This document shows positions 50,001-56,057 of a DNA stretch of 64,000 bases, one piece after another; position 1 is the first letter of the stretch; every line of letters begins with the position of its first letter. Under the pieces are notes generated by a model. It was given only the letters and a program-made list of their open reading frames with translations, did not search any database and had not been told where the DNA came from. The DNA comes from Flabesymbios commensalis. Its lineage: Eukaryota; Annelida; Polychaeta; Terebellida; Flabelligeridae. The stretch is taken from NCBI GenBank assembly GCA_964017125.1, contig OZ024904.1, forward strand, positions 3,789,384 through 3,853,383. Direction: 5' to 3'. Position numbers and translations under genes: made by a program.

Positions 50001-52527
50001 TTTTAAAAACAGCAAAGCACATTCGAGATAACTGAAATAGATTTTATTCAGTGAGGATAAAAACTTTGCAACCATTTGTTTCTAAACGTTATATGAACAG
50101 GTTGGACTACTTATTGATTTTGTTTGCACACAAAATCTGTATGTCTTTGCAAAAATAGGCACTGTCATTGAAAATGACAATTTTCCAAAATCAAGGACTT
50201 TCAAGCACTCCATGCCAAATCTTTTCAAGCACTTACAAGGTCTTGAATTTATTTTGTGAAAATCAAGCACTTTCCAGGTGTTCAAACACCAGTACAAACC
50301 ATATACCCTGGTACCCAGCAAACACAAAATATTTGTATAATATTTGTACAATGTTGGATCAATGTCGAAAACGTTGAGCCGACATTGTACAAATGTTGTA
50401 CAAATGTTTTGTTTTCTGGGTAGTCACACGAGCAGCAGATATTCTGATCCCGGCATATGTAATTTCAATGAATGCGAGACATCCACCCAATAGTGTTTTA
50501 ATGTTGGGCCAGCATAGAGTATGGTGGCCCAACATTAAAACAACATTGGGTTGATGTCTCATGTGTGCTGGGATACATATCATCACACTTACTCATTTGG
50601 ATTTGCCCCATATTTCAACAAGGTAATGACAGAGTTTTCTTGTGCTTCTAAACATGCACAGAAAAGAGGCGTCTGCCCAGCATTATTCTGATAATCGACG
50701 GGAACACCTGGAAATAAACATATTCAACATGCCAACCCTTAACATGTCATCACTTTAATACATTTATTAATCCATATCCAGGGAAAACAAGACAGATTTA
50801 TCTCTTTCTTGGAAGTAATTTTTATACCTAATACCCTTGAACACTAAGCAACTCATAATCACTACTACACTAACTGTAACTGTTAGACGTGTATACAGGT
50901 CCACAGTGTACAGGGGCGTTAACCATTACAGTGCTATACTGTATAGTCGCCCAAAATAAACCAGGCGCAGTAATTTCTAGAAAAAAAAGCTTTCACTTTT
51001 GTTTTGTGGACTCTTTCTGTTTGTGCTTTGAAGACGGCTAACTGACTGCTTTTGTAATATAATGGCTTTTAATATCAGTTGTTCATCTGGGCCCGGGTTC
51101 AAGGAGCGGTCTCAATCTCAGTAACCATGGTAGTGGTCTCAAACTGAGACCGAGATAGAGTATGAGCCCATTTCCTGGTTCAAGAAACGTTCTCATTTGA
51201 GAACGGTCTCAAACTGAGATCAAAACACTGCAACCACGTCAAGGTGGTTTTGAGATGGATGAGAACATCTCACTCTCACTCAGTGACGTTATAATCCAGC
51301 CCACAAGTGTCATTATTGTCTTGTATACACTCATTTGTAGGCCTACATTTAATTATATGACGCCGTGGCGTAATGGTTAGACTTGTTGACTTAAAAGTCC
51401 AAGGTAGCCGGTTCAAGTCCAGGCAATGCTTAATTTTTTTTGCATCGAATTTTTATATTTTTTATAGTCTATAGCGTTACTGTAACTAGACTAGATGATA
51501 TAAAACACGAAAAAATAGATTAAATGCTTAAATCACATTTATTGCGCGAAATCATGTGATATGACAAGGTACATGAATTACAACACGTTTCCGTCACACG
51601 GAAATTCATCCGATTTTTAGTAAAACACAACAATTTTGGTCTCATTCTTATTGAAAAACGGTCTCAAGTGAGATTGAGCCCGAGCCCGCTTCTTGAACTC
51701 ACTTTCTCCAATGAGACCATTTTCTCAGTTTGAGCCCGAAATTTGAGCCTGAGACTGAGACCGCTTCTTGAACCCGGGCCCAGATGTTTTTTTGAAGATA
51801 AAATGTGCCAGATATTACTTAGTGGGGAACCACACATCTGCTGTAAGGGTTAATGATAGAGAAAATCCCAAAACAGGCATTTATTTCTCATCAGACTAGA
51901 TTAAGCTGGTGATTAAACAGAATTGCAGGAAAAACATAATTTTACAATAATTGTTTATTTTTGTGACAGAATTTTGGCAATACTAAAACAGAAGGTGTTG
52001 TCTTTTTTCAATGTATTTTCATTACCTCTACACTTAAATTATTTCCCAAATCACAGAAACATTGCTTAAAATAATCCATTTAAGGTTGAATTTACCATTG
52101 TCATCTTCACCTAGCTACAAGCCGCAAATTGCTGTCACAATTTGTGGCTTGTAGTAGATGAAAATGAATTGAAGGTGGTAGCAAATGAAAAAATATATTG
52201 TTATTATTAAAACGGTCACACAATATTTTAGTTTTACAATTCTTAGGTGTAGGAATCGAGTGATTTTTCAGAGATGCAAGATAATGCTTCGATGCAGCGT
52301 GAGAGTTTAAAGGGTTAAACTTGCAGACACAGTTTCAAGAGACTGAAAATATAAATTGTATAGTTCTGAGCTGAAAAGGTCAATACCGCGGATGACAACC
52401 CACCTGATTTGAGTATTTTCTTAATTTTTCGGCGATCATTTCGAGCGGCTGCTTCATGCAATGCTGTACTTATCACGTTTGGATTCAGTTGACCCACTAT
52501 CTTCACAGGAGAACGAAAGTCAGTCAT
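13928..52527 (-). CDS. TEX14: TEX14-like protein: ankyrin repeats plus pseudokinase plus long tail (24 exons)
   Basis: Exons in transcript order: 52404-52527, 50593-50707, 49573-49827, 46411-46498, 45912-46036, 45179-45280, 44272-44395, 43334-43503, 41433-41593, 40263-40456, 39475-39671, 37933-38034, 37428-37652, 30476-30676, 28552-28743, 22879-23193, 22387-22642, 20459-20605, 19382-19515, 18605-18681, 16293-16678, 15805-16087, 15198-15310, 13928-14068 (stop TAA 13928-13930). The sum is 4227 nt, about 1408 residues, close to mammalian TEX14 (about 1450-1500). All joins keep frame; introns are GT-AG except one GC-AG. Order and spacing of the ankyrin and pseudokinase parts match mammalian TEX14 as I remember it, including LHEAAARND, GGDLRLHDNKGR, LRHPNILLLMGVC and YNWMAPEV. 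In mammals TEX14 sits at germ-cell intercellular bridges and blocks abscission through CEP55. Start chosen at ATG 52527, which aligns with the mammalian N-terminus; an in-frame ATG lies 11 codons upstream at 52560. Least certain: the 15805 donor and the exact 20459 donor. Confidence 0.9.
14150..14690. mobile_element. Possible hAT-like MITE remnant
   Basis: Contains CAAGGACTTTCAAGGGCTTT, AAATTCAAGCACTTC and inverse relatives (AAGACTTATAAGGCCTTA). It resembles parts of the elements at 49965-50305 and 56058-56875. Confidence 0.35.
14980..15160 (-). mobile_element. TTAA MITE family B, partial
   Basis: Begins AATCCTTTCAGTGCTGAGAC with a short hairpin around AGAATCTGACA, then AACATAGGTATTTAAATGAA and TAAGACATTTTGGTGATTT. 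Lies just downstream (on -) of TEX14 exon 15198-15310. Confidence 0.55.
15541..15766. mobile_element. Foldback MITE between TEX14 exons 22 and 23
   Basis: Left end TTTCCCAATAGTGTCGGACC and right end CTGAGCTTATTGGGAAA are inverted, with further inverted GGTAGGTC/GACCTAC blocks inside. It ends about 40 bp from the exon ending at 15805. Confidence 0.5.
16858..17295. mobile_element. TA-type element (GAAATATTGG termini) with nested family C MITE
   Basis: Left part has GGAAATATTGGCG and right part CACCAATATTTCC, the inverted ends seen better at 36274-36608. A family C MITE (17049-17272, flanked by TTAA at both sides) sits inside it. Confidence 0.5.
17049..17272 (+). mobile_element. TTAA MITE family C
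   Basis: TTAA at 17045-17048 and 17273-17276; ends CCTTATCCTG and CAGGATAAGGG. The core hairpin is CATTTGAAGTTGTGTCTGGC against CCACAACTTCAAGTGG. Other copies: 17852-18052, 18106-18334, 19805-20032, 20037-20277, 20282-20445, about 36810-37012, 49114-49319, and interrupted copies around 8881 and 42058. Confidence 0.75.
17303..17377. repeat. Near-perfect 75-bp palindrome
   Basis: Arms around the centre CATCATGATG (about 17338) read TAATGTTTAGG, a T-run, then CACCTGGAGATAACATC, and pair almost completely with the inverse to the right. It abuts the GAAATATTGG-type element on its left. Confidence 0.7.
17687..17775. mobile_element. Small foldback element
   Basis: GACTAACTTTGGAACAATTG-type left arm (ACTAACTTTGGAACAATTGT) pairs with ACAATTGTTCCAAAGTCAGT on the right, around a loop of about 45 bp. 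Confidence 0.55.
18106..18334 (+). mobile_element. TTAA MITE family C
   Basis: TTAA 18102-18105, ends ATCCTCATCCTGCTAAGG and CAGGATAAGGGTTGA. Core hairpin ACTTGAGGTTGTGTCTCG / ATCCACAACCTCAAGTGG. Confidence 0.65.
18835..19120 (+). repeat. Marine-invertebrate 'CCTCCGCCGAAGGAGG' repeat split by a foldback MITE
   Basis: Left part GATTACCTCCGCCGAAGGAGG...TTGCATGAACCTTTTACCAGG; right part GGGCCAAGGAACAATCCATGG...AATCCGGATCATGCGGCGGA. This order is that of a widespread repeat I recall from many invertebrate genomes. A foldback element (18946-19032) separates the halves. Confidence 0.5.
18946..19032. mobile_element. CAGCAAACA foldback MITE (family D)
   Basis: Almost perfect palindrome: CCCAGCAAACACGACACATT ... 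AATGTGTCGTGTTTGCTGGG with core GTTGGGCCAACATTGG. Further copies: 21374-21480, 21554-21659, 30755-30862, 47968-48076, 50314-50420, 50474-50572, 59173-59280, and partial at about 30165-30215 and 59293-59385. Open frames over these copies are palindrome artefacts. Confidence 0.75.
19801..20445. mobile_element. Three family C MITEs in a row sharing TTAA borders
   Basis: Copies at 19805-20032, 20037-20277 and 20282-20445 are separated by single TTAA sites (20033-20036, 20278-20281). Each has a hairpin of the CACTTGAAGTTGTG type. The last copy ends about 14 bp from the TEX14 exon-18 donor. Confidence 0.65.
20682..22195. mobile_element. Pogo-like TA element, non-autonomous, with two nested family D MITEs
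   Basis: Left TACAGTAGATCATGTCATCA; right end on the other strand TACAGTAGATCCTGTCACCA, both followed by ACGACC. TA target. About 1.5 kb with no transposase frame. Family D copies at 21374-21480 and 21554-21659 lie inside. Confidence 0.65.
22270..22376 (-). mobile_element. TTAA MITE family B, one end only
   Basis: AATGATTTCAAATTTGAAAA, then TTTGGTCTCCGTGGTTTACA, ending CAGCGCTGTAAGGGTTAA. The other half is missing. It ends about 10 bp from the TEX14 exon ending at 22387. Confidence 0.55.
23199..23550. repeat. 57-60-bp minisatellite, six copies
   Basis: Units contain AGACTAGTCTAGATAAACAT, ACACATGTCAGATATTATCC and AGTCATAACACATCAT. Starts of AGACTAGTCTAG are at about 23247, 23304, 23361, 23418, 23477 and 23534. 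It begins within 10 bp of the acceptor of TEX14 exon 22879-23193. Confidence 0.85.
24130..27310. repeat. About 350-bp tandem repeat, five units, interrupted
   Basis: Units begin near GATGAAGCCCAACCCAAGTA, then GGGCTGGGGTGGGGCTTCAT, CAAGGTCATGTCAAGGTCAA, ACACCAAACACATCTCA and GAGGGTAATACCCCC. Starts at about 24130, 24490, 26380, 26732 and 27097. A TTAA-flanked element (24843-26372) interrupts the series. Confidence 0.75.
24843..26372. mobile_element. PiggyBac-like non-autonomous element
   Basis: Flanked by TTAA (24839-24842 and 26373-26376); ends CCCTAGAAATGTCCAAG and, inverted, CCCTAGCTATGTCCAAG. CCCTAG termini with a TTAA target are the piggyBac signature. It has 1530 bp and no transposase frame. 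Inside, about 25740-25870 and 26135-26250 are diverged copies each with GGCGGCCATTTTGGG and CATCTTGGATTTTT. Confidence 0.8.
27321..27965. repeat. 152-161-bp tandem repeat, about 4.5 units
   Basis: Each unit has CTCATYAATACMTACAAAATG, then a short acid-to-T region and GGGGTAAATATGGATTTTAG. Marker starts 27428, 27580, 27741 and 27902 give periods of 152, 161 and 161. Confidence 0.75.
28881..30023. mobile_element. Pogo/Tigger-like TA element, non-autonomous
   Basis: Left TACAGTAGAATCACGGTAT, right (other strand) TACAGTAGAATCCCGTTATA, with further inverted GGACCGCGTTATAA blocks inside. TA target and CAGTAGAA termini fit pogo/Tigger. About 1.14 kb with no transposase. Two internal diverged repeats (about 29640-29735 and 29735-29825) share ACTGGATCACCATATACCGC. 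Confidence 0.65.
30208..30400 (+). mobile_element. TTAA MITE family B
   Basis: Has TTGAAATCATCATAAATGTC, TTATTTGAATACCTATGTTA and a degenerate GTCAGACGTCGTTCCCCACG hairpin end followed by AAAGGGCTAAG. Confidence 0.5.
30690..31415. repeat. 18-bp minisatellite split by two insertions
   Basis: Units of CTGTACATAATAACTAACC occur at about 30700-30745, 30885-30925 and 31300-31412 (six or more clean copies in the last block). A family D MITE (30755-30862) and a CAGGCATCAAAACA-ended element (30927-31293) separate the blocks. Confidence 0.75.
30927..31293. mobile_element. hAT-like MITE with CAGGCATCAAAACA termini
   Basis: Inverted ends CAGGCATCAAAACA with adjacent inverted AGTAGGACA/AGTCCTACTTTT blocks. 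About 367 bp, no transposase. The insertion interrupts the 18-bp minisatellite. I could not confirm an 8-bp duplication. Confidence 0.55.
31620..34440 (+). repeat. 145-bp tandem array with 1014-bp higher-order repeat
   Basis: About 20 monomers of 140-152 bp. Each carries GATGCATCCTC, CTCACATTTTGTTTTATAG, TAATGGTCTAGCCATCTAGC, ACGGTTTACCAAATA and GGCGGCCATTTTGAATTTGA. The block at about 32180-33090 repeats almost exactly at about 33195-34105 (offset 1014, seven monomers), a higher-order duplication. It lies in the TEX14 intron between exons 37428-37652 and 30476-30676. Confidence 0.85.
34441..35010 (+). repeat. Unique tail following the 145-bp array
   Basis: Two diverged sub-blocks with AGGTCAAAGT, AAAAGGCACAACTAG and ATATGCTCCGGAAACGAA, then GGACGGCCCAACGCCGTCAC, ending CACCTACGGTGACGGCGGGA. 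A similar tail (AGGTCAGAGGTCATAACC ... GACGGATGGACGG) follows degenerate monomers at 38880-39035. Confidence 0.55.
35440..35571. repeat. Two-copy direct repeat of about 66 bp
   Basis: Tandem copies of GTGTTAAGATATTTTAATA ... GTAATGTTCCCAGAATTATT. Otherwise 34810-36270 shows no gene or recognised repeat. Confidence 0.7.
36274..36608. mobile_element. TA-type element with CTGTGAACC / GAAATATTGGTG termini
   Basis: Left TACTGTGAACCTGGAAATAT and right (other strand) TACTGTGAACCAAGAAATAT. A family B MITE (36366-36504) is nested in it. A left end of the same family is at about 14837. Confidence 0.65.
36810..37012 (-). mobile_element. TTAA MITE family C, degenerate
   Basis: GAAGTGACTGTTATTGCGAA, GACATCAAGATTTGAAAATC, a weakened hairpin and GGAGTTGGTGAAAATTAAA match the family C order on the reverse strand. 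Confidence 0.45.
37205..37407 (+). mobile_element. TTAA MITE family A
   Basis: Ends CCCTTTAAACCTTCACGATG and GGATTGAAGGGG followed by TTAA. It ends about 20 bp from the donor of TEX14 exon 37428-37652. Confidence 0.65.
37683..37850 (+). mobile_element. TTAA MITE family B
   Basis: TATAAATCATGGCGATTAAA, TTTGAAATCATCATAAATGT and TTATGGGTCTATGGCC, ending CTTTCAGTGTGGGGATCGAC. Lies between TEX14 exons 12 and 13. Confidence 0.55.
38205..39035 (+). repeat. Diverged second copy of the 145-bp-monomer element
   Basis: Monomer words (AGTCATGGTCTAGCTATCTGG, shortened here to its first part, and GTTTTACAATAATGG) recur at about 38325 and 38800. They are followed by the AGGTCA-rich tail ending GACGGATGGACGG. 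A pogo-like MITE (38467-38595) interrupts it. Confidence 0.5.
38467..38595. mobile_element. Pogo/Tigger-like foldback MITE, short copy
   Basis: CAGTAGAACCTGCTGTGAGC ... ACAGCAGGTTTTACTG, same family as 12734-12922 but about 60 bp shorter. Confidence 0.65.
39201..39444 (+). mobile_element. TTAA MITE family A
   Basis: TTAA at 39197-39200 and 39445-39448; ends CCCTTTAAACCCGCACGATG and GGCCTGAAAAGG. Lies about 30 bp downstream (on -) of TEX14 exon 11. Confidence 0.75.
39770..40016. mobile_element. TTAA MITE family E, uninterrupted copy
   Basis: TTAA 39766-39769 and 40017-40020; ends CCCTTACACTGCTGC and CATAGCAGTGAAAGGG. Internal AAAACATCTGATGAACAACT is the empty counterpart of the site occupied in the copy at 50923-51849. 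Confidence 0.7.
40485..40927. mobile_element. Family A and family B MITEs abutting at one TTAA
   Basis: Family A (40485-40724) and family B (40729-40927) share TTAA 40725-40728; the outer border TTAA is 40928-40931. The B copy ends in a GGGGATCGACTTTAGATGTC hairpin. Confidence 0.75.
41691..41932 (-). mobile_element. TTAA MITE family B
   Basis: CCCTTACAGCGCTAGGATCG, hairpin of GTCAGAATCTGGCGTCTTAG type, ATAGGTATTCAAATGAATCA, ending AGCGCTTAAAGGG and TTAA 41933-41936. Confidence 0.7.
41937..42425 (-). mobile_element. Family C MITE interrupted by a family A MITE
   Basis: Family A (42058-42301, TTAA 42054-42057 and 42302-42305) sits between GGGATGGAAATGTGTGT and ACATCAAGAATTGCCAATAT, two neighbouring parts of family C. 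The family C hairpin TTTTGAAGTTGTGGGTCGCG lies to the right. Confidence 0.7.
42487..42716. mobile_element. hAT-like MITE with CAGGGTTTCCGCCAGG termini
   Basis: Left CAGGGTTTCCGCCAGG, right (other strand) CAGGGTTTACGCCAGG, flanked by CAATA on both sides. The interior has G- and C-tracts and GGGGGAGTACCCCCAGACC. Confidence 0.6.
43068..43312 (+). mobile_element. TTAA MITE family A, ends eroded
   Basis: CTTTAAGCCCTCACAATGC ... GGTTTCAAAGGGTTGAAG with the ACTACAAGTCGAGAATTGCG hairpin. It lies 20 bp from the donor of TEX14 exon 43334-43503. Confidence 0.65.
43434..44015 (-). repeat. 105-bp minisatellite made from TEX14 exon 8 and its splice acceptor
   Basis: The 5' part of exon 43334-43503 (about 66 bp), its acceptor (TTTGTAG|GT on -) and about 35 bp of intron recur with starts of GGTAGATAACGGCC or close variants at 43437, 43544, 43645, 43750 and 43855, periods 101-107. 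A partial sixth unit begins near 43955. Only the first is joined to the rest of the exon. The acceptor is kept in the full units. Confidence 0.88.
44486..44730 (-). mobile_element. TTAA MITE family A
   Basis: TTAA 44482-44485, CCCTTTCAAGCCTGAATTTA ... GAGGGCCTAAAGGG. Located between TEX14 exons 6 and 7. Confidence 0.65.
44935..45168 (+). mobile_element. TTAA MITE family B
   Basis: AATAAACCATAGAGACCAAA, ATCAAAAATGTCTTAGTTAG and CAAATACCTATGTTTTTGG, then a hairpin ATCAAAATCTGAC / GATTCTGACATCT and GAAAGGGTTAA. It ends about 10 bp before TEX14 exon 6. Confidence 0.6.
46541..46985. mobile_element. Family A MITE followed by family B MITE
   Basis: Family A 46541-46784 (TTAA 46785-46788) and family B 46803-46985 (TTTAACCCTTTCAGTGCGGG, hairpin ATCAAAATCTGACGTCTAT, GGTATTCAAATGAAGCGG). 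They are separated by about 15 bp. Confidence 0.65.
47018..47190 (-). mobile_element. Possible 3' end of a LINE or SINE
   Basis: GATAAGATAAGATAAGATTT at the left is a short-period tail of the kind found at LINE 3' ends, read on the - strand. The rest is AT-rich with a 13-bp direct repeat (AGTCATGGCAGTACA) near 47155. No protein similarity is visible. Confidence 0.3.
47508..48788. mobile_element. TA-flanked element inside the 'AAGGCCACTATG' element, with family D nested in it
   Basis: Ends CCGTAATTACCAGACGA and (other strand) CCGTACTTGCTGGACGA, flanked by TA. The left host DNA (47459-47505) and right host DNA (GGCTGCGCATTACCAAAAAG from 48792) are adjacent in the uninterrupted relative at about 6955-7015. 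A family D MITE (47968-48076) lies inside. Confidence 0.6.
49114..49548. mobile_element. Family C and family A MITEs abutting at one TTAA
   Basis: Family C 49114-49319 (TTAA 49110-49113; shortened hairpin) and family A 49324-49548 share TTAA 49320-49323. Family A ends about 25 bp from TEX14 exon 3. Confidence 0.65.
49965..50305. mobile_element. Possible hAT-like MITE remnant
   Basis: ACTAAATTCAAGCACTTTGA on the left and CAAGGACTTTCAAGCACTCC, AATCAAGCACTTTCCAGGTG on the right resemble the interior of 56058-56875. Open frames here are artefacts. Confidence 0.35.
50923..51849. mobile_element. TTAA MITE family E split by a GGGCCCGGG element
   Basis: TTAA 50919-50922 and 51850-51853. The outer parts match 39770-40016 in reverse. 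The insertion (51088-51782) separates GTTGTTCATC from GATGTTTTTTTGAAGA, which adjoin in the uninterrupted copy. Confidence 0.75.
51088..51782. mobile_element. 695-bp inverted-repeat element containing a tRNA-like segment
   Basis: Perfect inverted ends TGGGCCCGGGTTCAAG, followed by long imperfect arms rich in GGTCTCA/TGAGACC words (about 100-130 bp each). Near 51361-51428 is a tRNA-like stretch with A box TGGCGTAATGG and B box GGTTCAAGTCC, but no full cloverleaf. No target duplication is apparent from the empty copy. Confidence 0.65.
52076..52314 (-). mobile_element. TTAA MITE family A, left end eroded
   Basis: GGTTGAATTTACCATTGTCA ... GAGAGTTTAAAGGG then TTAA 52315-52318. It lies about 90 bp downstream (on -) of TEX14 exon 1. 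Confidence 0.6.
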
Positions 52528-53461
52528 GTCAGAATTCCTACTTGTCTTGTGGCACAACATGCAGGCTGGTCAAAACACGGATTACTTCCAACATACAACA
52601 GCTCGGTTTGAACAACGTCTTTCTGGCAAAACAAAGAACCATGAACATTTTTTATCAAACATGTTTCTCCGTTATCACAAAAACACAGGAATTGAAAATG
52701 TATTTTCTGATCATGAAATAATATGTTTTAATAGCTTGTAATGTATGTTTAACAATTTATATGTTCTACAGCAGCTCTAGAGGTTAGCTGTTTGTCTTGA
52801 AATTAATTGATACGTAGTTAAATGTAGCCTACTTGATATGATCAAAAATGTAAAAAAAGCATTCTAAAGTGCTATTGAAAAAAATTAACTGCTGTATAAC
52901 GGGTTAAACCCTGTGTAGGGTTTGACATAAAGGCTTGGCGGATTTTCTTTGGCAAGTAACATAAAAATTCGAGCGAGTTGACATATTATTGGCTTGCCCG
53001 AACTGGAATGGATCTTAGCCAGGTCACCTTTGATAATGGAAAATTTCCAAATTCTGATATCTTTGCGATCTGACATTGAAATGATAAACACTGGCCACCA
53101 ATATAAGCTTTTCTCACAAAGATATCACGTTATTGTTGCCAGATAATCTAAGTGAACAAAGTATGTATTTTGTCAAGTACAAAGCATAATAAATACTACA
53201 CCCTAATACCTATAGATATATGTGTTACTATGGCTATATCTAGTCTAGCTTTAGACATGTACTAGACTAAAACAAATAAATAAACATATACTGAAAAAAA
53301 CATATTATTGTGGAAGCTCGTAAAACATATATGCCTCCTCTTTACTTCTTTCTCTGTCCACTATGTGTTTTTGACAGCATGCTAGAAATAAAGTTTGAGA
53401 GATCTACCGGTGCTAGTAGCCTGTTTCACATTATCGATATCATCCACATTAAGGCCTAATA

Positions 53462-53774
53462 AAAATGAAATGAATCGGGCTTTAGGCCACCTTTGTGCAC
53501 ATATAGGCTAAACTGGGCCAGGAGAACCTCCTGAGGATGGTGAGATGATTGAGATGACACTGTTCTCCAGACACAGGATTCGAAATTCGAGCCCTGGCGG
53601 TCTGAGGCCGAGCACGCTACCTCTCGGTCACGGAGGCTCCCCACAATAATAACTTTCACACGTGGATGGGGAAGAAACAATTTTGTTTCTTTCAAACCGC
53701 CGAGACCGGGAACCGAACCCCGAACTCTGGCGTGAAAGGCAGCGGTGCTAACCACTACCCTAGGGCCCCCGCCC
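53462..53774 (-). mobile_element. Dimeric tRNA-derived SINE, copy 3 (most intact)
   Basis: Most complete copy, bounded by perfect 13-bp target duplications TTAAGGCCTAATA (53449-53461 and 53775-53787). A 172-codon open frame on the same strand is read-through of the SINE, not a gene. The intact duplication suggests recent insertion. Confidence 0.8.
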
Positions 53775-56057
53775 TTAAGGCCTAATAATATCATGCCAGT
53801 GGATAGACTGAAATACAGCCCTCTCACCCAGCTCAAGGACTGAATAGTTTGGGCCTCCCGTCCACTCAGCGACCAGCTCTGGCAGAATCTGAAAAATGCT
53901 GAAACTCCAGCCATGGTTTTGATAGAAGGGAAATTCCCACTGACCTGGTTTTTGACCACTGCATTATTATCCAAGCGTGAGACGAAGGTTAGCAGTATTT
54001 ACACATGGACAGATGACACTGCTGAAGGAGTGTAGCCAGTGGATAGACGGATATATTTTTCGAACTGGATACCGGTATAAAGGCCCCAAAAATACCTGTT
54101 TCCGATTACCTGGCTGACCTTATTTAAACCCTGACCATAAATTTGTTTGTGGCAATTTCTAAAAAAAAAAAACATCCTTTTCATCAGCATATATTTTTGG
54201 ATGAATAGCCCTGGGGCAATTTGGCAGTTGTTTTAGAAGTTAAATTAAAATAGAAAAAAAAAGTTCCTCTACCCACCCTATTTTAGGTTAGTCTAGATCT
54301 AACCAGAATCCAAAAAAATTAAATGAATTTTTTTTTAAAGCACCTAGTGACCTACCTAGACTACTCTGCTTGGGAAGGCATTGCGGGCGATAATTTGGTA
54401 AAAAATTATAGATTATATGGTCCAGCAATTTTCAACTCAAAGTTGTAACTTACTACTATTAAGGGATCTTTGTATCTTTGATGCATCCATAGTCTTAGAA
54501 ATATATTGCTGATTAATTACGAATTTGATTAGCAAATGAGCAGAATTGCATACAGCATTTTGCTATGTGATACTGAACAAATTTTTCCCTGCAGTGTAAT
54601 CCGAAACAGAGAGGTTTACCGGAATCTGGTCGACTAGCCTCAGCTTAGACTGGAAAGCAGACTTTTGCAAAGAGCTTGAGGCTGGTCTTAGTTTAGTAGC
54701 TAGGGTCTGGTCTAGTTCTTTAATTTTTTTTTACTTTTTGAGTTTATTCAACTCAACAAATCAATAAATCAATGAATGCTGATTAAATGGTAAATAAAAT
54801 TTGTGGTCTAGCCCTAGGCCCAGCCTAGACTAGCCGCCCCTAGGTCAGGCCCCAGGGCTATAGTCTGTCCTACGGAGAAGGCTGGTCCAAAATGAATGTA
54901 AGCTTTTCGGGTATTGCTCAGGCAGTTAATTCTCAAGTGTGAAATTCCAGTGAGTATTTCAAAAGTTAGACAATTTCAGACATGTAGTCTAGGCTGAGAA
55001 CAAATTGGAATGGAGTTAATGGTAAATGGGTTTATAGAGGGGCGTCAGAATTAGAAATTTACTACATGTCAAATAGTTTAACTTTTAAACTATACGTAGT
55101 ATTACAATGTTCTTTTACAAAATTTTAACTTTCAGGATAGATCTATAGTCTATGCCAAATGACTAGAAAATAGAGCTTACAAATTTCTTGAAAAAAAATC
55201 ACTTAAGAATTGACTTAGTCAGAGATGCCAGTGGGTCATGGGAAAAAATTCCGGATTTACTTTTTTGAAGACGAAAAAAGCCATTTCAGTTCGAAAAAAG
55301 CCATTTTCAGGTCATACAGCAGCGTTCGCGCTGGCCGCTCTCCAAGTCGCCAAATGCATCTTTTGTTAGCATCTTTCAATTTCGCCGATCTATAAATATT
55401 ATTTATATAGCAATAATAGCCTATATTATTGACTATATTTCACACAAAATGTGTTTCATTCTCAACAAAAAAACAAAATGGCGGACGACCAAGGCATATT
55501 CCTGTGATCTGTCCACTTGATAATTTTATGTTGTTTTATGTTGTTTTATAGGCCTACTCACTGAACAGATGATGTTAAATGTCACATAACTTTGTATCAT
55601 AACCTTGGTACTGGGAGTTATTTTGTCGCTCCATTCATACAATGTTTTTTACATTTTATTATGATTGAGCCATTGGAATAGATTAATCTGTCAGTGACAG
55701 GTCTATTAACCCCAGCAGATGAAAAAACTCGTGGTGGATATAAGCAATCATTCAAAAACATTGGAGTCAAACTGACACAAAAAAAAAATTGTACAAAACT
55801 GAGCGTTTAATCTGCTCGGCCTCTCAGCACCTTATTTTTACCTGATACTCCATTAACGAGGAATGTGAAGTCATAAATCAAAGTTATTTTTTAAGAACAG
55901 GAAACAAAAATACAGGCTCAGATCGTCAGTGTAAAAAACTGATTCCACACACTGCTGCAGTCATGACATTTTTGCACAGGTCTACCACTGCTACTTGATT
56001 TCTCCAAGCTGGGTCTTTTTATCAGGACAAAGCCAAAAAATACCTCTCTTTCCGCTC

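Larger units (their letters stand above)
49573..52527 (-). other. TEX14: TEX14 exons 1-3: N-terminal ankyrin-repeat module
   Basis: Exons 52404-52527, 50593-50707 and 49573-49827 encode about three ankyrin repeats over residues 22-125. Ankyrin hallmarks are visible in order: ALHEAAARND with KKILKSG; GQTPLFCACL with LLKYGANPN; GSTPIHAAAYGG with GGDLRLHDNKGR. A basic linker (KRRRKMLDY) follows. Ankyrin repeats are protein-binding. The introns between these exons contain foldback MITEs at 50314-50420 and 50474-50572 and the nested element at 50923-51849. Confidence 0.88.

Noticed and set aside
51361-51428. tRNA gene
   Set aside because: A and B boxes are good, but the acceptor and anticodon stems do not pair. 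It is tRNA-derived sequence inside an inverted-repeat element.
53456-53974. A 172-codon open frame on the - strand
   Set aside because: Most of it reads through the dimeric SINE; the same peptide pieces appear over the other SINE copies.
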